NCBI GenBank assembly: GCA_905233845.1
Contig: CAJOFH010000010.1
Span: forward strand, 1-64,000
Source of the DNA: an uncultured Muribaculaceae bacterium
GTDB lineage: Bacteria; Bacteroidota; Bacteroidia; Bacteroidales; Muribaculaceae
Reading direction: 5' to 3'
Length of the DNA: 64,000 nucleotides
Shown here: piece by piece, positions 25,846 to 34,371 of the stretch
Position numbering within the stretch: the stretch's first letter is position 1
Layout: each line of letters begins with the position of its first letter
Program-made: the position numbers and the translations under genes
Notes under the pieces: generated by a model
Seen by the model: only the letters and a program-made list of their open reading frames with translations
What the model was told of the DNA's origin: nothing
The model's database searches: none

Positions 25846-26577
25846 ATGGAAGTTGAGTCGATAAAACCATATAGCAGCGAGGGCGGGAAAGCCAAGCAGG
25901 TGGAGGAGATGTTTGACAGCATCGCTCCTGCCTACGACTTCATGAATCGCGCCATGACGCTCGGCATCGACCGCTGGTGGCGGCGAGTGGCAGTGCGCAT
26001 GGTGGGGAAGTCGCACCCCAATTGCATCCTCGACGTGGCAACTGGTACTGGCGACTTTGCCATCGACCTCTACCGCAAGCTGCAGCCCGAGGCTGTGGTG
26101 GGCATCGACCTGTCGCAAGGCATGCTCGATGTGGCTCGCGAGAAGATAGCTCGACGAGGTCTGCAAAATGTCCTTACCGTGCAACAGGGCGATTGCCTCG
26201 CGCTGCCCTTTGAGGACAAGAGCTTCGACGCTGTGACGGTGGCCTTCGGTGTGCGCAACTTCGAACACCTGTTGCAAGGCTACGAGCAGATGCATCGTGT
26301 GCTGCGGTCTGGTGGAGTCCTATGCGTGGTTGAGCTGTCCACGCCCCGCAACCGCTTTGTGCGCTGGTTCTACGACCTCTACACACTACACATAATCCCA
26401 TGGTTTGGAGCATTGAAGTCGGGCGACAAGAGCGCTTACCGCTACCTTCCTCAGAGCATCGCCGCCGTCCCACAGGGCGACGACATGCTCGCCATCATGC
26501 GCAAGGCTGGCTTCAAGAACTGCCAAGTGAAACGCTTAACATTCGGAACTTGTTCCATTTATTTAGGAGAAAAGTAA
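25846..26577 (+). CDS. ubiE: Demethylmenaquinone methyltransferase (MenG/UbiE)
   Basis: 243 residues. Class I SAM-dependent C-methyltransferase for the last step of menaquinone synthesis, consistent with a menaquinone-based anaerobic chain and the cytochrome bd genes nearby. Motifs: YDFMNRAMTLGIDRWWRR near the N-terminus, SAM-binding motif I ILDVATGTGDFAIDL, GIDLSQGML, and the family-specific CVVELSTPRNRFVRWFYDLYT. Full length. The coding sequence is GC-rich compared with the AT-rich gene that follows. The start follows CTAG nonamer array 1 by 14 bp, so the array lies in its leader. Confidence 0.93.
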   Translation: MEVESIKPYSSEGGKAKQVEEMFDSIAPAYDFMNRAMTLGIDRWWRRVAVRMVGKSHPNCILDVATGTGDFAIDLYRKLQPEAVVGIDLSQGMLDVAREKIARRGLQNVLTVQQGDCLALPFEDKSFDAVTVAFGVRNFEHLLQGYEQMHRVLRSGGVLCVVELSTPRNRFVRWFYDLYTLHIIPWFGALKSGDKSAYRYLPQSIAAVPQGDDMLAIMRKAGFKNCQVKRLTFGTCSIYLGEK

Positions 26578-26592
26578 GAGGAGAAAGTGTCT

Positions 26593-26655
26593 TGCCGCGC
26601 AAGCGCGGAAATTAGAGCACTTCGTGCTAAAATTATAATGGTGCTGACGCACTAA
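26593..26655. repeat. Mini-hairpin cluster, 5' side of the GxxExxY gene
   Basis: Three short palindromes with different stems: CCGCGC-AA-GCGCGG (26595-26608), AGCAC-TTC-GTGCT (26616-26628) and GTGC-TGAC-GCAC (26641-26652), joined by AT-rich linkers. CTAAAATTATAAT (26627-26639) is inverted exactly on the 3' side at 27146-27158. Confidence 0.85.
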
Positions 26656-26676
26656 AATTTCATTGGATTCCTTGAT

Positions 26677-27102
26677 ATGAATTTAATTGAAGAACATAAT
26701 AAGAAATATGATTTTTTCCGCAGAATAAGTGGCATTGCGATGCTTATACACCGTGAGTATAAACCAGGACTTCAGGAGTTGGCTTATGAAGCAGCTCTAA
26801 CATATTTGCTGGAACAAGATCACTATAAGGTTGAAAGACAAGTTTTTGTTCCAATTTTTTGGAAAGAGGTTAAATTGCAAGATAACTATCGGTTAGATTT
26901 GTTGGTGAATGACAATATCATAATTGAACTTAAAGCGACCAAACAGATTATATCTAATCATAGAAAACAGTTGTTCAACTATATGAGGTTAACTCACAAG
27001 CAATATGGTATGATTATTAATTTTGGGATGCAAAGTCTTTATTCTGAATGGTATGAACTAGATCTTGAAACCAATATTATTGAGAAAGTTACTTTAATGT
27101 AA
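26677..27102 (+). CDS. GxxExxY family protein, PD-(D/E)xK nuclease-like
   Basis: 141 residues. The name-giving motif is GLQELAY (Gly31, Glu34, Tyr37). Asp74 (RLDLLV) and Glu84-x-Lys86 (IIIELKA) form a PD-(D/E)xK-like core, so the protein may be a nuclease or a degenerate nucleic-acid-binding relative; no activity is established for the family. The gene is strongly AT-rich between GC-rich housekeeping genes (ubiE and pfkA), a sign of transfer. It is bracketed by mini-hairpin clusters that share a perfect 13-bp inverted repeat, so the unit 26593-27198 looks like a cassette inserted between ubiE and pfkA. No RNA, recombinase or partner gene is next to it. Confidence 0.85.
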   Translation: MNLIEEHNKKYDFFRRISGIAMLIHREYKPGLQELAYEAALTYLLEQDHYKVERQVFVPIFWKEVKLQDNYRLDLLVNDNIIIELKATKQIISNHRKQLFNYMRLTHKQYGMIINFGMQSLYSEWYELDLETNIIEKVTLM

Positions 27103-27112
27103 AATAATGAAA

Positions 27113-27198
27113 ATAATTTTAGCGACGAAGGCGCAATAAATAATAATTATAATTTTAGAGCCTTAGGCTCTTTATTTTCCACTCCGCAAGGAGTGGCA
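27113..27198. repeat. Mini-hairpin cluster, 3' side of the GxxExxY gene
   Basis: GCGAC-GAA-GGCGC (27122-27134, one mismatch), AGAGCC-TTA-GGCTCT (27157-27171) and CCACTCC-GCAA-GGAGTGG (27179-27196). Linker ATTATAATTTTAG (27146-27158) is the inverse of the 5' linker. Confidence 0.85.
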
Positions 27199-27236
27199 CA
27201 ATAACAATATAATGTAAAAACAAAAACGATATAATT

Positions 27237-28217
27237 ATGGCAAGAATTAAGACTATTGGCGTGTTGACGTCGGGAGGAGATGCTCCCGGTATGAACGCTG
27301 CAATCAGGGCGGTGACACGTGCCGCAATTTCCCACGATTTTAACGTGAAAGGCATCTACCGCGGATATCGCGGATTGGTAGAGGACGAAATCGTCGATTT
27401 CCACGCCGAGGATGTGTCAAACATCATCCATCGTGGAGGTACAATCCTTCGCACCGCACGATGCAAGGAGTTTATGACCCCCGAAGGTCGCCAAAAGGCC
27501 TACGACAACATGCGCAAGCATGACATTGACGCGCTAGTAGTGATTGGTGGCGATGGCACTCTCACGGGAGCGAAGGTGTTTGCCAGTGAGTTTGACGTGC
27601 CTATAGTGGGTATCCCTGGCACTATCGATAATGACCTTTATGGTACTGACCACACCATTGGCTACGACACCGCACTCAACACCATTATGTGGTGTGTAGA
27701 CCGCATACGCGACACCGCCAACAGCCACGAGCGCCTGTTCTTCATCGAAGTGATGGGACGCGAAGCAAGCTTCCTTGCGCTGTTCGGGGCTATCGCTGGT
27801 GGTGCCGAGGTGGCTATTATCCCCGAACTTGCTATAGAGGGAGACCAGCTTGCGAAACTCATTGAGCATGGTTTCCGCACTACCAAAAAGTCGTCGATAG
27901 TGCTTGTTGCCGAGAATCCTGTCACGGGTGGAGCCATGAAACTTGCCGAGCGAGTGCGACAAGAGTATCCTCAGTATGACGTGCGCGTAACCATCCTTGG
28001 CCACTTGCAGCGTGGCGGTTCACCTACAGCGCAAGACCGCATTTTGGCGTCGATAATGGGCGCTACTGCCATCGAAGCGTTGGTTGAGGGTCAGCGCAAC
28101 GTGATGATTGGCGACGATGATGAAAAGATGGTCTATGTTCCTTTCAGCAAGGCTATTAAGTACGAGAAGGCAATCGACAGTCAGCTCATAGATACAATTA
28201 GACGTCTTTCGCAGTAA
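27237..28217 (+). CDS. pfkA: ATP-dependent 6-phosphofructokinase
   Basis: 326 residues, usual length. Phosphorylates fructose 6-phosphate in glycolysis. Motifs: [15 protein letters not shown] (ATP site), GGDGTLTGA, catalytic [22 protein letters not shown] with the TID-N-D proton acceptor, [10 protein letters not shown] and [20 protein letters not shown] followed by T suggests the ATP-dependent rather than PPi-dependent type (inference). The region just upstream is the mini-hairpin cluster; a normal -7 box is not obvious there, so its promoter may lie within or before the inserted cassette. A CTAG nonamer array follows the stop. Confidence 0.94.
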   Translation: MARIKTIGVLTSGGDAPGMNAAIRAVTRAAISHDFNVKGIYRGYRGLVEDEIVDFHAEDVSNIIHRGGTILRTARCKEFMTPEGRQKAYDNMRKHDIDALVVIGGDGTLTGAKVFASEFDVPIVGIPGTIDNDLYGTDHTIGYDTALNTIMWCVDRIRDTANSHERLFFIEVMGREASFLALFGAIAGGAEVAIIPELAIEGDQLAKLIEHGFRTTKKSSIVLVAENPVTGGAMKLAERVRQEYPQYDVRVTILGHLQRGGSPTAQDRILASIMGATAIEALVEGQRNVMIGDDDEKMVYVPFSKAIKYEKAIDSQLIDTIRRLSQ

Positions 28218-28264
28218 GATTTAGTGGAGAGGAGATAGGCGAGAGTGGAGTGTTAATGCTTAAT

Positions 28265-28304
28265 CTAGAATGTCTAGAACATCTAGTGTATCTAGAACCT
28301 CTAG
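28265..28304. repeat. CTAG nonamer array 2 (after pfkA)
   Basis: CTAG at 28265, 28274, 28283, 28292 and 28301: five units with exact 9-bp period, 47 bp after the pfkA stop. Confidence 0.9.
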
Positions 28305-28351
28305 AAACCGATCCTCAATTCACTTTTTTGAAAAAAGTTGCCATAGGGTAA

Positions 28352-28381
28352 TTTGCCTTTGTGTGACTTTTTGTATATTTG
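28352..28381 (+). promoter_or_regulatory. Promoter of the DUF4492-cydAB operon
   Basis: TTTG at 28352-28355, 18-bp spacer, TATATTTG at 28374-28381; ATG of the first gene is 20 bp downstream. Confidence 0.65.
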
Positions 28382-28401
28382 CGCTGAAAAAGATTGGATT
28401 T

Positions 28402-28623
28402 ATGTCACAAAGAGAAGGATTTTGGAAACGTGCTATCGACCTCTATGTCGACGGATTCCGCTCGATGACAGTGGGCAAGACGCTATGGCTCATCATCGCT
28501 ATCAAGCTATTTGTGTTCTTTGTGGTAATTAAAATCCTGTTCTTCCCCGATTTCCTCTCCTCCAAGAGCGACACCGACGAGGGCAAAGCCCAATACGTGC
28601 GTGAGCAACTTCTAAAAAAGTGA
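28402..28623 (+). CDS. DUF4492 small membrane protein, first gene of the cydAB operon
   Basis: 73 residues starting at ATG 28402 (MSQREGFWKRAIDLYVDGF); the reading frame is open further upstream but that part lies over the promoter and the CTAG array. One transmembrane helix at about 29-50 (LWLIIAIKLFVFFVVIKILFF) is followed by a charged tail. DUF4492 proteins sit directly before cydA in Bacteroidetes; a role as small accessory subunit of cytochrome bd, like CydX/CydS in other bacteria, is plausible but unproven. 49 bp before cydA. Confidence 0.85.
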   Translation: MSQREGFWKRAIDLYVDGFRSMTVGKTLWLIIAIKLFVFFVVIKILFFPDFLSSKSDTDEGKAQYVREQLLKK

Positions 28624-28672
28624 GAGTGAAACAACTAATGACCGAAAACTAAAAACTAATAACTGATATATT

Positions 28673-30313
28673 ATGAGTGATCTTTTAATGAATGTAGTCG
28701 ACTGGTCGAGGGCACAGTTTGCCCTCACAGCCTGTTATCACTGGCTGTTTGTGCCGTTGACGTTAGGATTGGGAGTAATAATCGGTGTGATGGAGACCAT
28801 CTATTATCGCACACGCGACGAGAAATGGCTCGCCACCACCAAGTTCTGGATGACGCTCTTTGGCGTGAACTTCGCCATTGGTGTGGCAACAGGTATCATC
28901 CTCGAGTTTGAGTTTGGCACTAACTGGTCGAACTATAGCTGGTTTGTGGGTGACATCTTCGGTGCTCCGCTGGCAATAGAGGGCATCCTTGCTTTCTTCA
29001 TGGAGTCGACGTTCATCGCCGTGATGTTCTTTGGTTGGAAGAAAGTGTCGCCCAAGTTTCACCTCGCCGCCACTTGGCTCACCGCTCTGGGTGCCAGCAT
29101 CTCGGCATTGTGGATTTTGGTCGCCAACGCTTGGATGCAATATCCAGTGGGCTGCACCTTTAACCCCGAGACCATGCGCAACGAGATGACGAGCTTCTGG
29201 GATGTGGCGCTGTCACCTATGGCTATGGCCAAGGTGTTCCACACCATTACCAGCGCGTGGGCGCTGAGCGGAGCATTTGTCATTGGCGTGTGCGGATGGA
29301 TGCTGCTCAAGGGGCGCAACCGTGACCACTGCATCCGCAGCTTGAAAGTGGGCACTTGGGTAGGTCTCATTGGCATCGTGCTGACCTCAATCAGCGGCGA
29401 CACCTCGGCCGTGGTCGTTGCCAAGCATCAGCCCATGAAGCTTGCAGCCATGGAGGGTCTATATGAAGGAGAACTCGGTCAATCGATAGTTGCCTTCGGT
29501 ATTTTGAATCCTGCCAAAGAGGTAGGTAATGGTGAGAAACCATTCCTCTTCGATATCTCGATTCCTCATGGTCTCGCCTTCCTCGCCACTCACGACTTTA
29601 ACGCTTTTGTTCCTGGCATTGAAGACATTCTTCTTGGCAAGACACGTGTTCCTGAAAAATTTGGTTTGAAAGACTCAAAAGGATTTGGACCTCAACAAAA
29701 GCCTCTGTCGTTTGAGGAACGCAGAGAGCACGGCAAGATGGCTGAGCACGCTTTGGCTTATTATGACGAAGCCTTGAAAGCAGGAGACAGCGTCGCCTTG
29801 AAAGAGCACGTAAAGGCGATAGACGAGAACTTCAAATATTTGGGCTACACCTACCTCGAAGAGCCTGAGGAATCGGTGCCTAACGTGCCTCTGACCTTCT
29901 ATTCGTTCCACTTTATGGTGACTATTGGTGGTTATCTGGTGCTATTCTTCATCGTTGCACTGTTGCTGCTCTACAAGCCCAAATGGGTGCCTGGCAAGAA
30001 AAAGTTCAAGAAACTGGGCTACTGGCTCGCCGTCCTCAACATACCATTGACCTACCTGTGCTCAATGAGTGGATGGATTGTTGCCGAGGTAGGACGTCAA
30101 CCTTGGACAATTCAGGATTTGATGCCTAATAAAATGGCCATCAGCGACCTCAGCGCGGGATATGTGCAAACTACCTTCTGGATTTTTGCTGTGGTGTTCA
30201 CTGCACTTCTCATTGCCGACGTGAGCATCATCTGCAAGCAGATTTCTAAGAAATCAATGACTAATCTTGACAAAGTTGAACAACCCCAAAAAGATAAAAA
30301 GAGGAGGAAATAA
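28673..30313 (+). CDS. cydA: Cytochrome bd ubiquinol/menaquinol oxidase subunit I
   Basis: 546 residues. Membrane quinol oxidase subunit that binds the three haems and reduces O2 to water, giving microaerobic respiration and O2 scavenging to an anaerobe. N-terminal SRAQFALTACYHWLFVPLTLGL contains the conserved haem-ligand His; GWIVAEVGRQPW near residue 460 is the conserved quinol-site region. It has about nine hydrophobic segments. The periplasmic part between about residues 255 and 410 (ISIPHGLAFLATHDFNAFVPGIEDILLG) is the longer Q-loop-type region typical of Bacteroidetes. Operon with DUF4492 and cydB; cydB follows after 2 bp. Confidence 0.95.
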   Translation: MSDLLMNVVDWSRAQFALTACYHWLFVPLTLGLGVIIGVMETIYYRTRDEKWLATTKFWMTLFGVNFAIGVATGIILEFEFGTNWSNYSWFVGDIFGAPLAIEGILAFFMESTFIAVMFFGWKKVSPKFHLAATWLTALGASISALWILVANAWMQYPVGCTFNPETMRNEMTSFWDVALSPMAMAKVFHTITSAWALSGAFVIGVCGWMLLKGRNRDHCIRSLKVGTWVGLIGIVLTSISGDTSAVVVAKHQPMKLAAMEGLYEGELGQSIVAFGILNPAKEVGNGEKPFLFDISIPHGLAFLATHDFNAFVPGIEDILLGKTRVPEKFGLKDSKGFGPQQKPLSFEERREHGKMAEHALAYYDEALKAGDSVALKEHVKAIDENFKYLGYTYLEEPEESVPNVPLTFYSFHFMVTIGGYLVLFFIVALLLLYKPKWVPGKKKFKKLGYWLAVLNIPLTYLCSMSGWIVAEVGRQPWTIQDLMPNKMAISDLSAGYVQTTFWIFAVVFTALLIADVSIICKQISKKSMTNLDKVEQPQKDKKRRK

Positions 30314-30315
30314 TT
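30301..30315 (+). promoter_or_regulatory. Strong Shine-Dalgarno sequence for cydB
   Basis: GAGGAGG at 30301-30307, 8 nt before the cydB ATG and inside the last codons of cydA. Most genes here have no such site, so it marks deliberate translational coupling of cydB. Confidence 0.6.
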
Positions 30316-31449
30316 ATGACACACGAATTTTTGCAAAACTACTGGTGGCTAATCATGTCGGTGCTTGGAGCACTGCTGGTGTTCCTGCTCTTTGTGCAAG
30401 GTGGGCAATCGATGCTCATCAGCACCAAACGTTCAAAACGCCCCTTGCTTATCAACTCGCTGGGTCGCAAGTGGGAATTGACTTATACCACGCTCGTGAC
30501 CTTTGGCGGAGCATTCTTCGCCTCGTTCCCGCTGTTCTACAGCACAAGCTTTGGTGGAGCCTACTGGCTGTGGATACTCATCCTGTTCAGCTTTGTAATC
30601 CAAGCTATTGCCTACGAGTACCGCACTAAGCACGGCAATGTGTATGGCACTCGCTTCTACGACACATTATTATTAATAAATGGTATTGTGGGACCAGTGT
30701 TGCTGGGTGTGGCTGTGGCTGGAATGTTCTTCGGAGCTGAATTTACAATAGCTAAGAGAAACATCCTTGATGCTGCTGTCATCTCGCAGTGGGGGCCTCA
30801 GCACGGGCTTGAGGCCATCGCTTCGTGGAAGAACCTGCTCTTTGGCTTTATGGTGTTCTTCCTCGCACGCACACTGGCATCGCTCTACTTCATCAACAAC
30901 ATCGACGATAACGAGGTGCAGAAGAGCCAACATAAGCAACTGGGCGTGAACGCTATCATCTTTGTGGTACTTTTCCTTATTACTTGTGGTGTAATTCTCA
31001 CTTCGGCAGGAGTGGATATCGAGAAGGGTGGTAATGCCATTTGGAAACCCTACAAGTATTTTGACAACTACATGCAGATGTGGTGGGCACTTGGCGCGCT
31101 GCTCTTTGGCGTGGTGATGGTGCTCTTTGGCATCGGCAAGACGTTGCTCAAGAAGGAGTGGAAATGTGGCATTTGGTGGGCTGGCATCGGCACCGTACTT
31201 GTGGTTATGAGCCTCTTCTGGGTGCTTGGCTACAACCACACTGCTTACTATCCCTCGTTGCTCGACGTTAAGAGTTCGCTCACGCTAGCCAACAGTTCAT
31301 CGAGTGAGTTCACGCTGCGCGCGATGAGCTATGTGTCACTGCTGGTTCCCTTTGTGCTCGCTTATATAGCTTACGTTTGGTACAAGATGGACCACACCAA
31401 GCTCACCGAGAAGGAAATCAAGCAAGCCGATGAGGATGAGATTTATTAA
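30316..31449 (+). CDS. cydB: Cytochrome bd oxidase subunit II
   Basis: 377 residues, about eight or nine transmembrane helices. The N-terminus FLQNYWWLIMSVLGALLVFLLFVQGGQSML is the conserved first helix with the Q/D-rich exit; RKWELTYTTLVTFGGAFFASFPLFYSTSFGGAYWLWI follows. Forms the cytochrome bd heterodimer with CydA. No CydC/D haem-export genes are in the window. The following TonB-like gene starts 46 bp downstream and may share the transcript. Confidence 0.94.
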   Translation: MTHEFLQNYWWLIMSVLGALLVFLLFVQGGQSMLISTKRSKRPLLINSLGRKWELTYTTLVTFGGAFFASFPLFYSTSFGGAYWLWILILFSFVIQAIAYEYRTKHGNVYGTRFYDTLLLINGIVGPVLLGVAVAGMFFGAEFTIAKRNILDAAVISQWGPQHGLEAIASWKNLLFGFMVFFLARTLASLYFINNIDDNEVQKSQHKQLGVNAIIFVVLFLITCGVILTSAGVDIEKGGNAIWKPYKYFDNYMQMWWALGALLFGVVMVLFGIGKTLLKKEWKCGIWWAGIGTVLVVMSLFWVLGYNHTAYYPSLLDVKSSLTLANSSSSEFTLRAMSYVSLLVPFVLAYIAYVWYKMDHTKLTEKEIKQADEDEIY

Positions 31450-31495
31450 TTATATTACGATTTAGACTTTCTAGATTAACTAACAACAAAAACTT

Positions 31496-31981
31496 ATGAA
31501 AGCATTTAGATTTTTAATTGTTTTGATTGTTGTTGCTGTGGGAGTGTCGAGTTTTAACGTCGATGCCAAGAAGCGTAAAACACGCAAACGTGCAGCTAAA
31601 GCCAAAGTCGTGGAGCCTGCTCCCACTAACTATGACTATGTGTTGACAACAACGACCGACGACAACATCTATGATGAAGTAAAGTATCCACCAGAGTATC
31701 CTGGAGGTACTGCTGGACTACAGAAATTCCTTGCCGATAACATTCGTTATCCCGAGAGTGCCAAGAAGGACATGACTCAAGGCACTGTTATTTTGCAGTT
31801 TGTGGTTGAGAAAGATGGCTCGATAAGCAATGTTAAGGTGCTCAAGAGCGCTGACAAAAGACTTGATGCTGAGGCCTTGAGAGTGGTGAGTCAAATCACT
31901 CGTTTCGTCCCAGGCTATAACGAGGATCACGCGCCGGTGCGCGTGACCTACACGTTGCCAGTAAAGTTTAAGTTGCAATAA
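31496..31981 (+). CDS. Exported TonB C-terminal domain protein
   Basis: 161 residues. An N-terminal signal or anchor segment (about 5-22) is followed by a Lys/Arg-rich stretch KKRKTRKRAAKAK and a TonB C-terminal domain at about 65-161: YPGGTAGLQKFLADNIRYPESA, GTVILQFVVEKDGSISNVKVLKS and VRVTYTLPVKFKL. This domain normally contacts TonB boxes of outer-membrane transporters. The usual long Pro-rich linker is absent, so the protein is much shorter than a classical energy-transducing TonB. No exbBD nearby. A second protein of the same kind is at 34372. Confidence 0.88.
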   Translation: MKAFRFLIVLIVVAVGVSSFNVDAKKRKTRKRAAKAKVVEPAPTNYDYVLTTTTDDNIYDEVKYPPEYPGGTAGLQKFLADNIRYPESAKKDMTQGTVILQFVVEKDGSISNVKVLKSADKRLDAEALRVVSQITRFVPGYNEDHAPVRVTYTLPVKFKLQ

Positions 31982-32002
31982 AGCTATTGCTTTTCAATAA
32001 TC

Positions 32003-32048
32003 AATCTAGGAGTTCTAGCCAATAACTAGAACTCCTAGATTTCTTTTT
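32003..32048. terminator. Bidirectional terminator built from CTAG nonamers
   Basis: AATCTAGGAGTTCTAG (32003-32018), loop CCAATAA, CTAGAACTCCTAGATT (32026-32041), then TCTTTTTT. A perfect 16-bp stem made of four CTAG units between convergent genes. Confidence 0.85.
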
Positions 32049-32071
32049 TGACCCCCCTAGGAAGAAATTGA

Positions 32072-32962
32072 TTATTTGAACGGCACAGGCTCGACGGTAT
32101 ATCCATCTCGGCGCAGCAATTCAATCAAGCCGTCCTTGCCAACAAGATGACCCGCTCCCACAGCCACTAACAATCCCTCATTGGGTATGATTTTTGTGAT
32201 TGTGTCCATCCACCTGCGGTTGCGCTCGTAGGCCAATCTTTCCATTTCCTCACTACTCATTAGACCTTCCTCGTCAATGAGAAGTAGTTTCTCAAGGGCA
32301 TCCAAGTCCTGAGCATGATAGGTATCACACAGTTCCTTTGAAAAGATCATAATTACATTGTCTTTGCGGCAGAAGTTTACCAATTCTTTGGCTTGCACTT
32401 CGAGTGGAGTGCCAAAGAGCGTCTTGAGTTGCATTTCTACTGTCTCCAACCCGCCTACGCGCTTTCCTAACTCTCGCCCTGCAGCTTGAACCGCGACATC
32501 AAGGCCATCACTGATTCCTAGCAACTCAGGGAAATACTTCTGCATCTGCATCACACTCAACTGAGTGGACAGCGCTACTGGTTTGAGTTTTGAAAGAGTT
32601 TCAAGGGTTATCATTCCCATAAAGTAACTGCTTACTACAGAGTCAACTAGTTGATACTCTTCCTTGGTCAACAACTTGTCGAGTGTGCTATCGGGTGGAG
32701 CAATTAGATTTCTAGCCATTCTCATTATCACGTTGTTGTCGGTGAGTGAATCCATTTGAATCTCACCGTATACTGCGTCCACACTTGCTATTGCTTCACG
32801 CAATCCAGGAACACTGTCGATGTATTTTGATGTTTCGAGGTGTATGGTTCCAAAGAGATAGGAAGGCTTGCAGGTGTCGCGCCCAGTCACTTTCCATAAC
32901 AATTGCGCATTACATGCCAGTGCCAGTGAAATTAATACAAATAGAATAGAAACTTTTTTCAT
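32072..32962 (-). CDS. TraB/GumN family protein
   Basis: 296 residues. Signal peptide about 1-19 ending at a possible lipobox (LALACNA). GTIHLETSKY at about 38-47 is the family's first motif; later GAGHLVGKDGLIELLRRDGY is the conserved C-terminal GxGH block. The family is related to Tiki-type proteins with suspected metalloprotease activity (two GxxH-type motifs), but bacterial substrates are not known. It lies 102 bp downstream of the PorQ-like gene on the same strand and probably shares its transcript. Confidence 0.85.
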   Translation of the reverse strand: MKKVSILFVLISLALACNAQLLWKVTGRDTCKPSYLFGTIHLETSKYIDSVPGLREAIASVDAVYGEIQMDSLTDNNVIMRMARNLIAPPDSTLDKLLTKEEYQLVDSVVSSYFMGMITLETLSKLKPVALSTQLSVMQMQKYFPELLGISDGLDVAVQAAGRELGKRVGGLETVEMQLKTLFGTPLEVQAKELVNFCRKDNVIMIFSKELCDTYHAQDLDALEKLLLIDEEGLMSSEEMERLAYERNRRWMDTITKIIPNEGLLVAVGAGHLVGKDGLIELLRRDGYTVEPVPFK

Positions 32963-33064
32963 AATTAATATATTTTGGTAAAAAAGGTTGTTGAGAGTAG
33001 TTGATAAGGTTTATGGATTGGATGTGATTCACCCAAGTGCCAGATTATAGCCTTGCTGTTGCGA

Positions 33065-34093
33065 TTATCGCATGAGCTCACCAATCGACGTGGTGAGGTT
33101 GAACATGAATGTGGTTGCGCCGGTGTGGGGTTGTGCGAATGCCACGCCAAAGCCGAAGGCCTTTACCTTCATGCCTCCACCAATCGAGAATCCCGAGAGG
33201 AAATTACGCTTGTAGGTGCTCATGTCGGTGCGTGTCTTGTAGTTATAACCAGCGGCGATGTAGATGTTGTTCGACGGCAGGTATTCCACACCAAATACGA
33301 GATGGCGGAACAGGTTGCTGCCAAAATTGTCCTTCTCAATTAGGTCACTTGATGAGTTGTTCTTGTCGGCGGGTTCGTAATATGGAAGTTTCCATTTTGT
33401 GAGGTTGAAGGCTGTCACTGAGAGCCTGAACGGCGTTGAGCCTAAACCTTTAGTCATACCAATTTGAATGTCCCAAGGCACTTTGTCGCTCTTGTCGTTG
33501 AACTTCTTCACTTGGCCTCCCAGGTTTTTTGCTACCAGCGACAGCGACAGCTCATTGTCGGGGTTGTAGTAATTGATACCAAGATCGGCGGTGATAGCAC
33601 CTGCCGAGTAAGTCTCGTAGCTCGAATGGATGTATTTCAGGTTAATACCGCCACGCAGTCGGTCGTTGATGTCGTGAGAGTAGGTGAGTGTGACAGCGAG
33701 GTCGCTGGCGTTGAACGAGCCAGTAATTACACCGCTGGCGTCGGCAGCGTCCATTTTGCCGTAGCCGTAGTACTGGATTCCAACACCAAATGCTCCGTGC
33801 TCGCCAATGCCTTGCCCGTAACGTCCACCCATGAAATTAGTGCCGCCAATGTATCGCATGTAGTTAAGCCCCACTTGATGGTCAAACTCCTTGCCAAGCA
33901 GCGATGGGTTCTGTTCCACAAGGTTGATGTCATCGTCAATAATCGAGATGTTGTGCCCACCCATAGCGTACACGTGCGACGACACTGGCACATTCAGGAA
34001 CTGATAGGCATTTGTTCCTTCCTGTGCTGTGGCAGCAATCGAGACTGCCGCCATAACGAGAAGTGTGATTATATTTCTTGTCCAAATATTCAT
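33065..34093 (-). CDS. PorQ-like type IX secretion system outer-membrane protein
   Basis: 342 residues from ATG 34093 (MNIWTRNIITLLVM...TAQ signal peptide); longer forms from 34099 or 34126 have no better support. After the signal, NAYQFLNVPVSSHVYAMGGHNISIIDDDINLVEQNPSLLG matches the PorQ start, and the rest alternates hydrophobic and aromatic beta strands typical of a 14-strand FadL/PorV-like barrel, ending FNLTTSIGELMR. PorQ anchors PorZ at the outer membrane in the T9SS attachment complex. Its presence supports T9SS export of proteins with C-terminal sorting tails in this window. Low-scoring PorP/PorV relatives cannot be excluded. Confidence 0.75.
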   Translation of the reverse strand: MNIWTRNIITLLVMAAVSIAATAQEGTNAYQFLNVPVSSHVYAMGGHNISIIDDDINLVEQNPSLLGKEFDHQVGLNYMRYIGGTNFMGGRYGQGIGEHGAFGVGIQYYGYGKMDAADASGVITGSFNASDLAVTLTYSHDINDRLRGGINLKYIHSSYETYSAGAITADLGINYYNPDNELSLSLVAKNLGGQVKKFNDKSDKVPWDIQIGMTKGLGSTPFRLSVTAFNLTKWKLPYYEPADKNNSSSDLIEKDNFGSNLFRHLVFGVEYLPSNNIYIAAGYNYKTRTDMSTYKRNFLSGFSIGGGMKVKAFGFGVAFAQPHTGATTFMFNLTTSIGELMR

Positions 34094-34276
34094 TGTCATT
34101 AATTTATAACGATAAAATCCGTTCAATAGTATTAATGGTAATGCTTTAAATCGTAATTTGTTTAATTTTTTTTACAAGATGCTGTGAAATAAGGGATTTT
34201 TGTAAAAAAAACCAAAACCTTATTAATCATTACCAAAAACAGTTGCGTTAGTTGTTGATATTTAGGAAATCACGAT

Positions 34277-34284
34277 TATATTTG
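34277..34284 (+). promoter_or_regulatory. -7 box for the second TonB-like gene
   Basis: TATATTTG, exact TAnnTTTG match 88 bp upstream of the ATG at 34372. Confidence 0.5.
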
Positions 34285-34371
34285 CAAAGAAATTATCGCG
34301 AAACTCATGAAAACTGGTCACATGGTTTCTATGAGAGAGCCGATTTTTCCTTTTTGTGATTGAAGAAAAAG

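Noticed and set aside
26677-27102. Toxin-antitoxin or defence system built on the GxxExxY gene
   Set aside because: Single gene with no partner; flanking sequence contains only hairpins.
28270-28401. N-terminal extension of the DUF4492 protein
   Set aside because: It would cover the CTAG array and the TATATTTG promoter box; the family starts at MSQREGFW.
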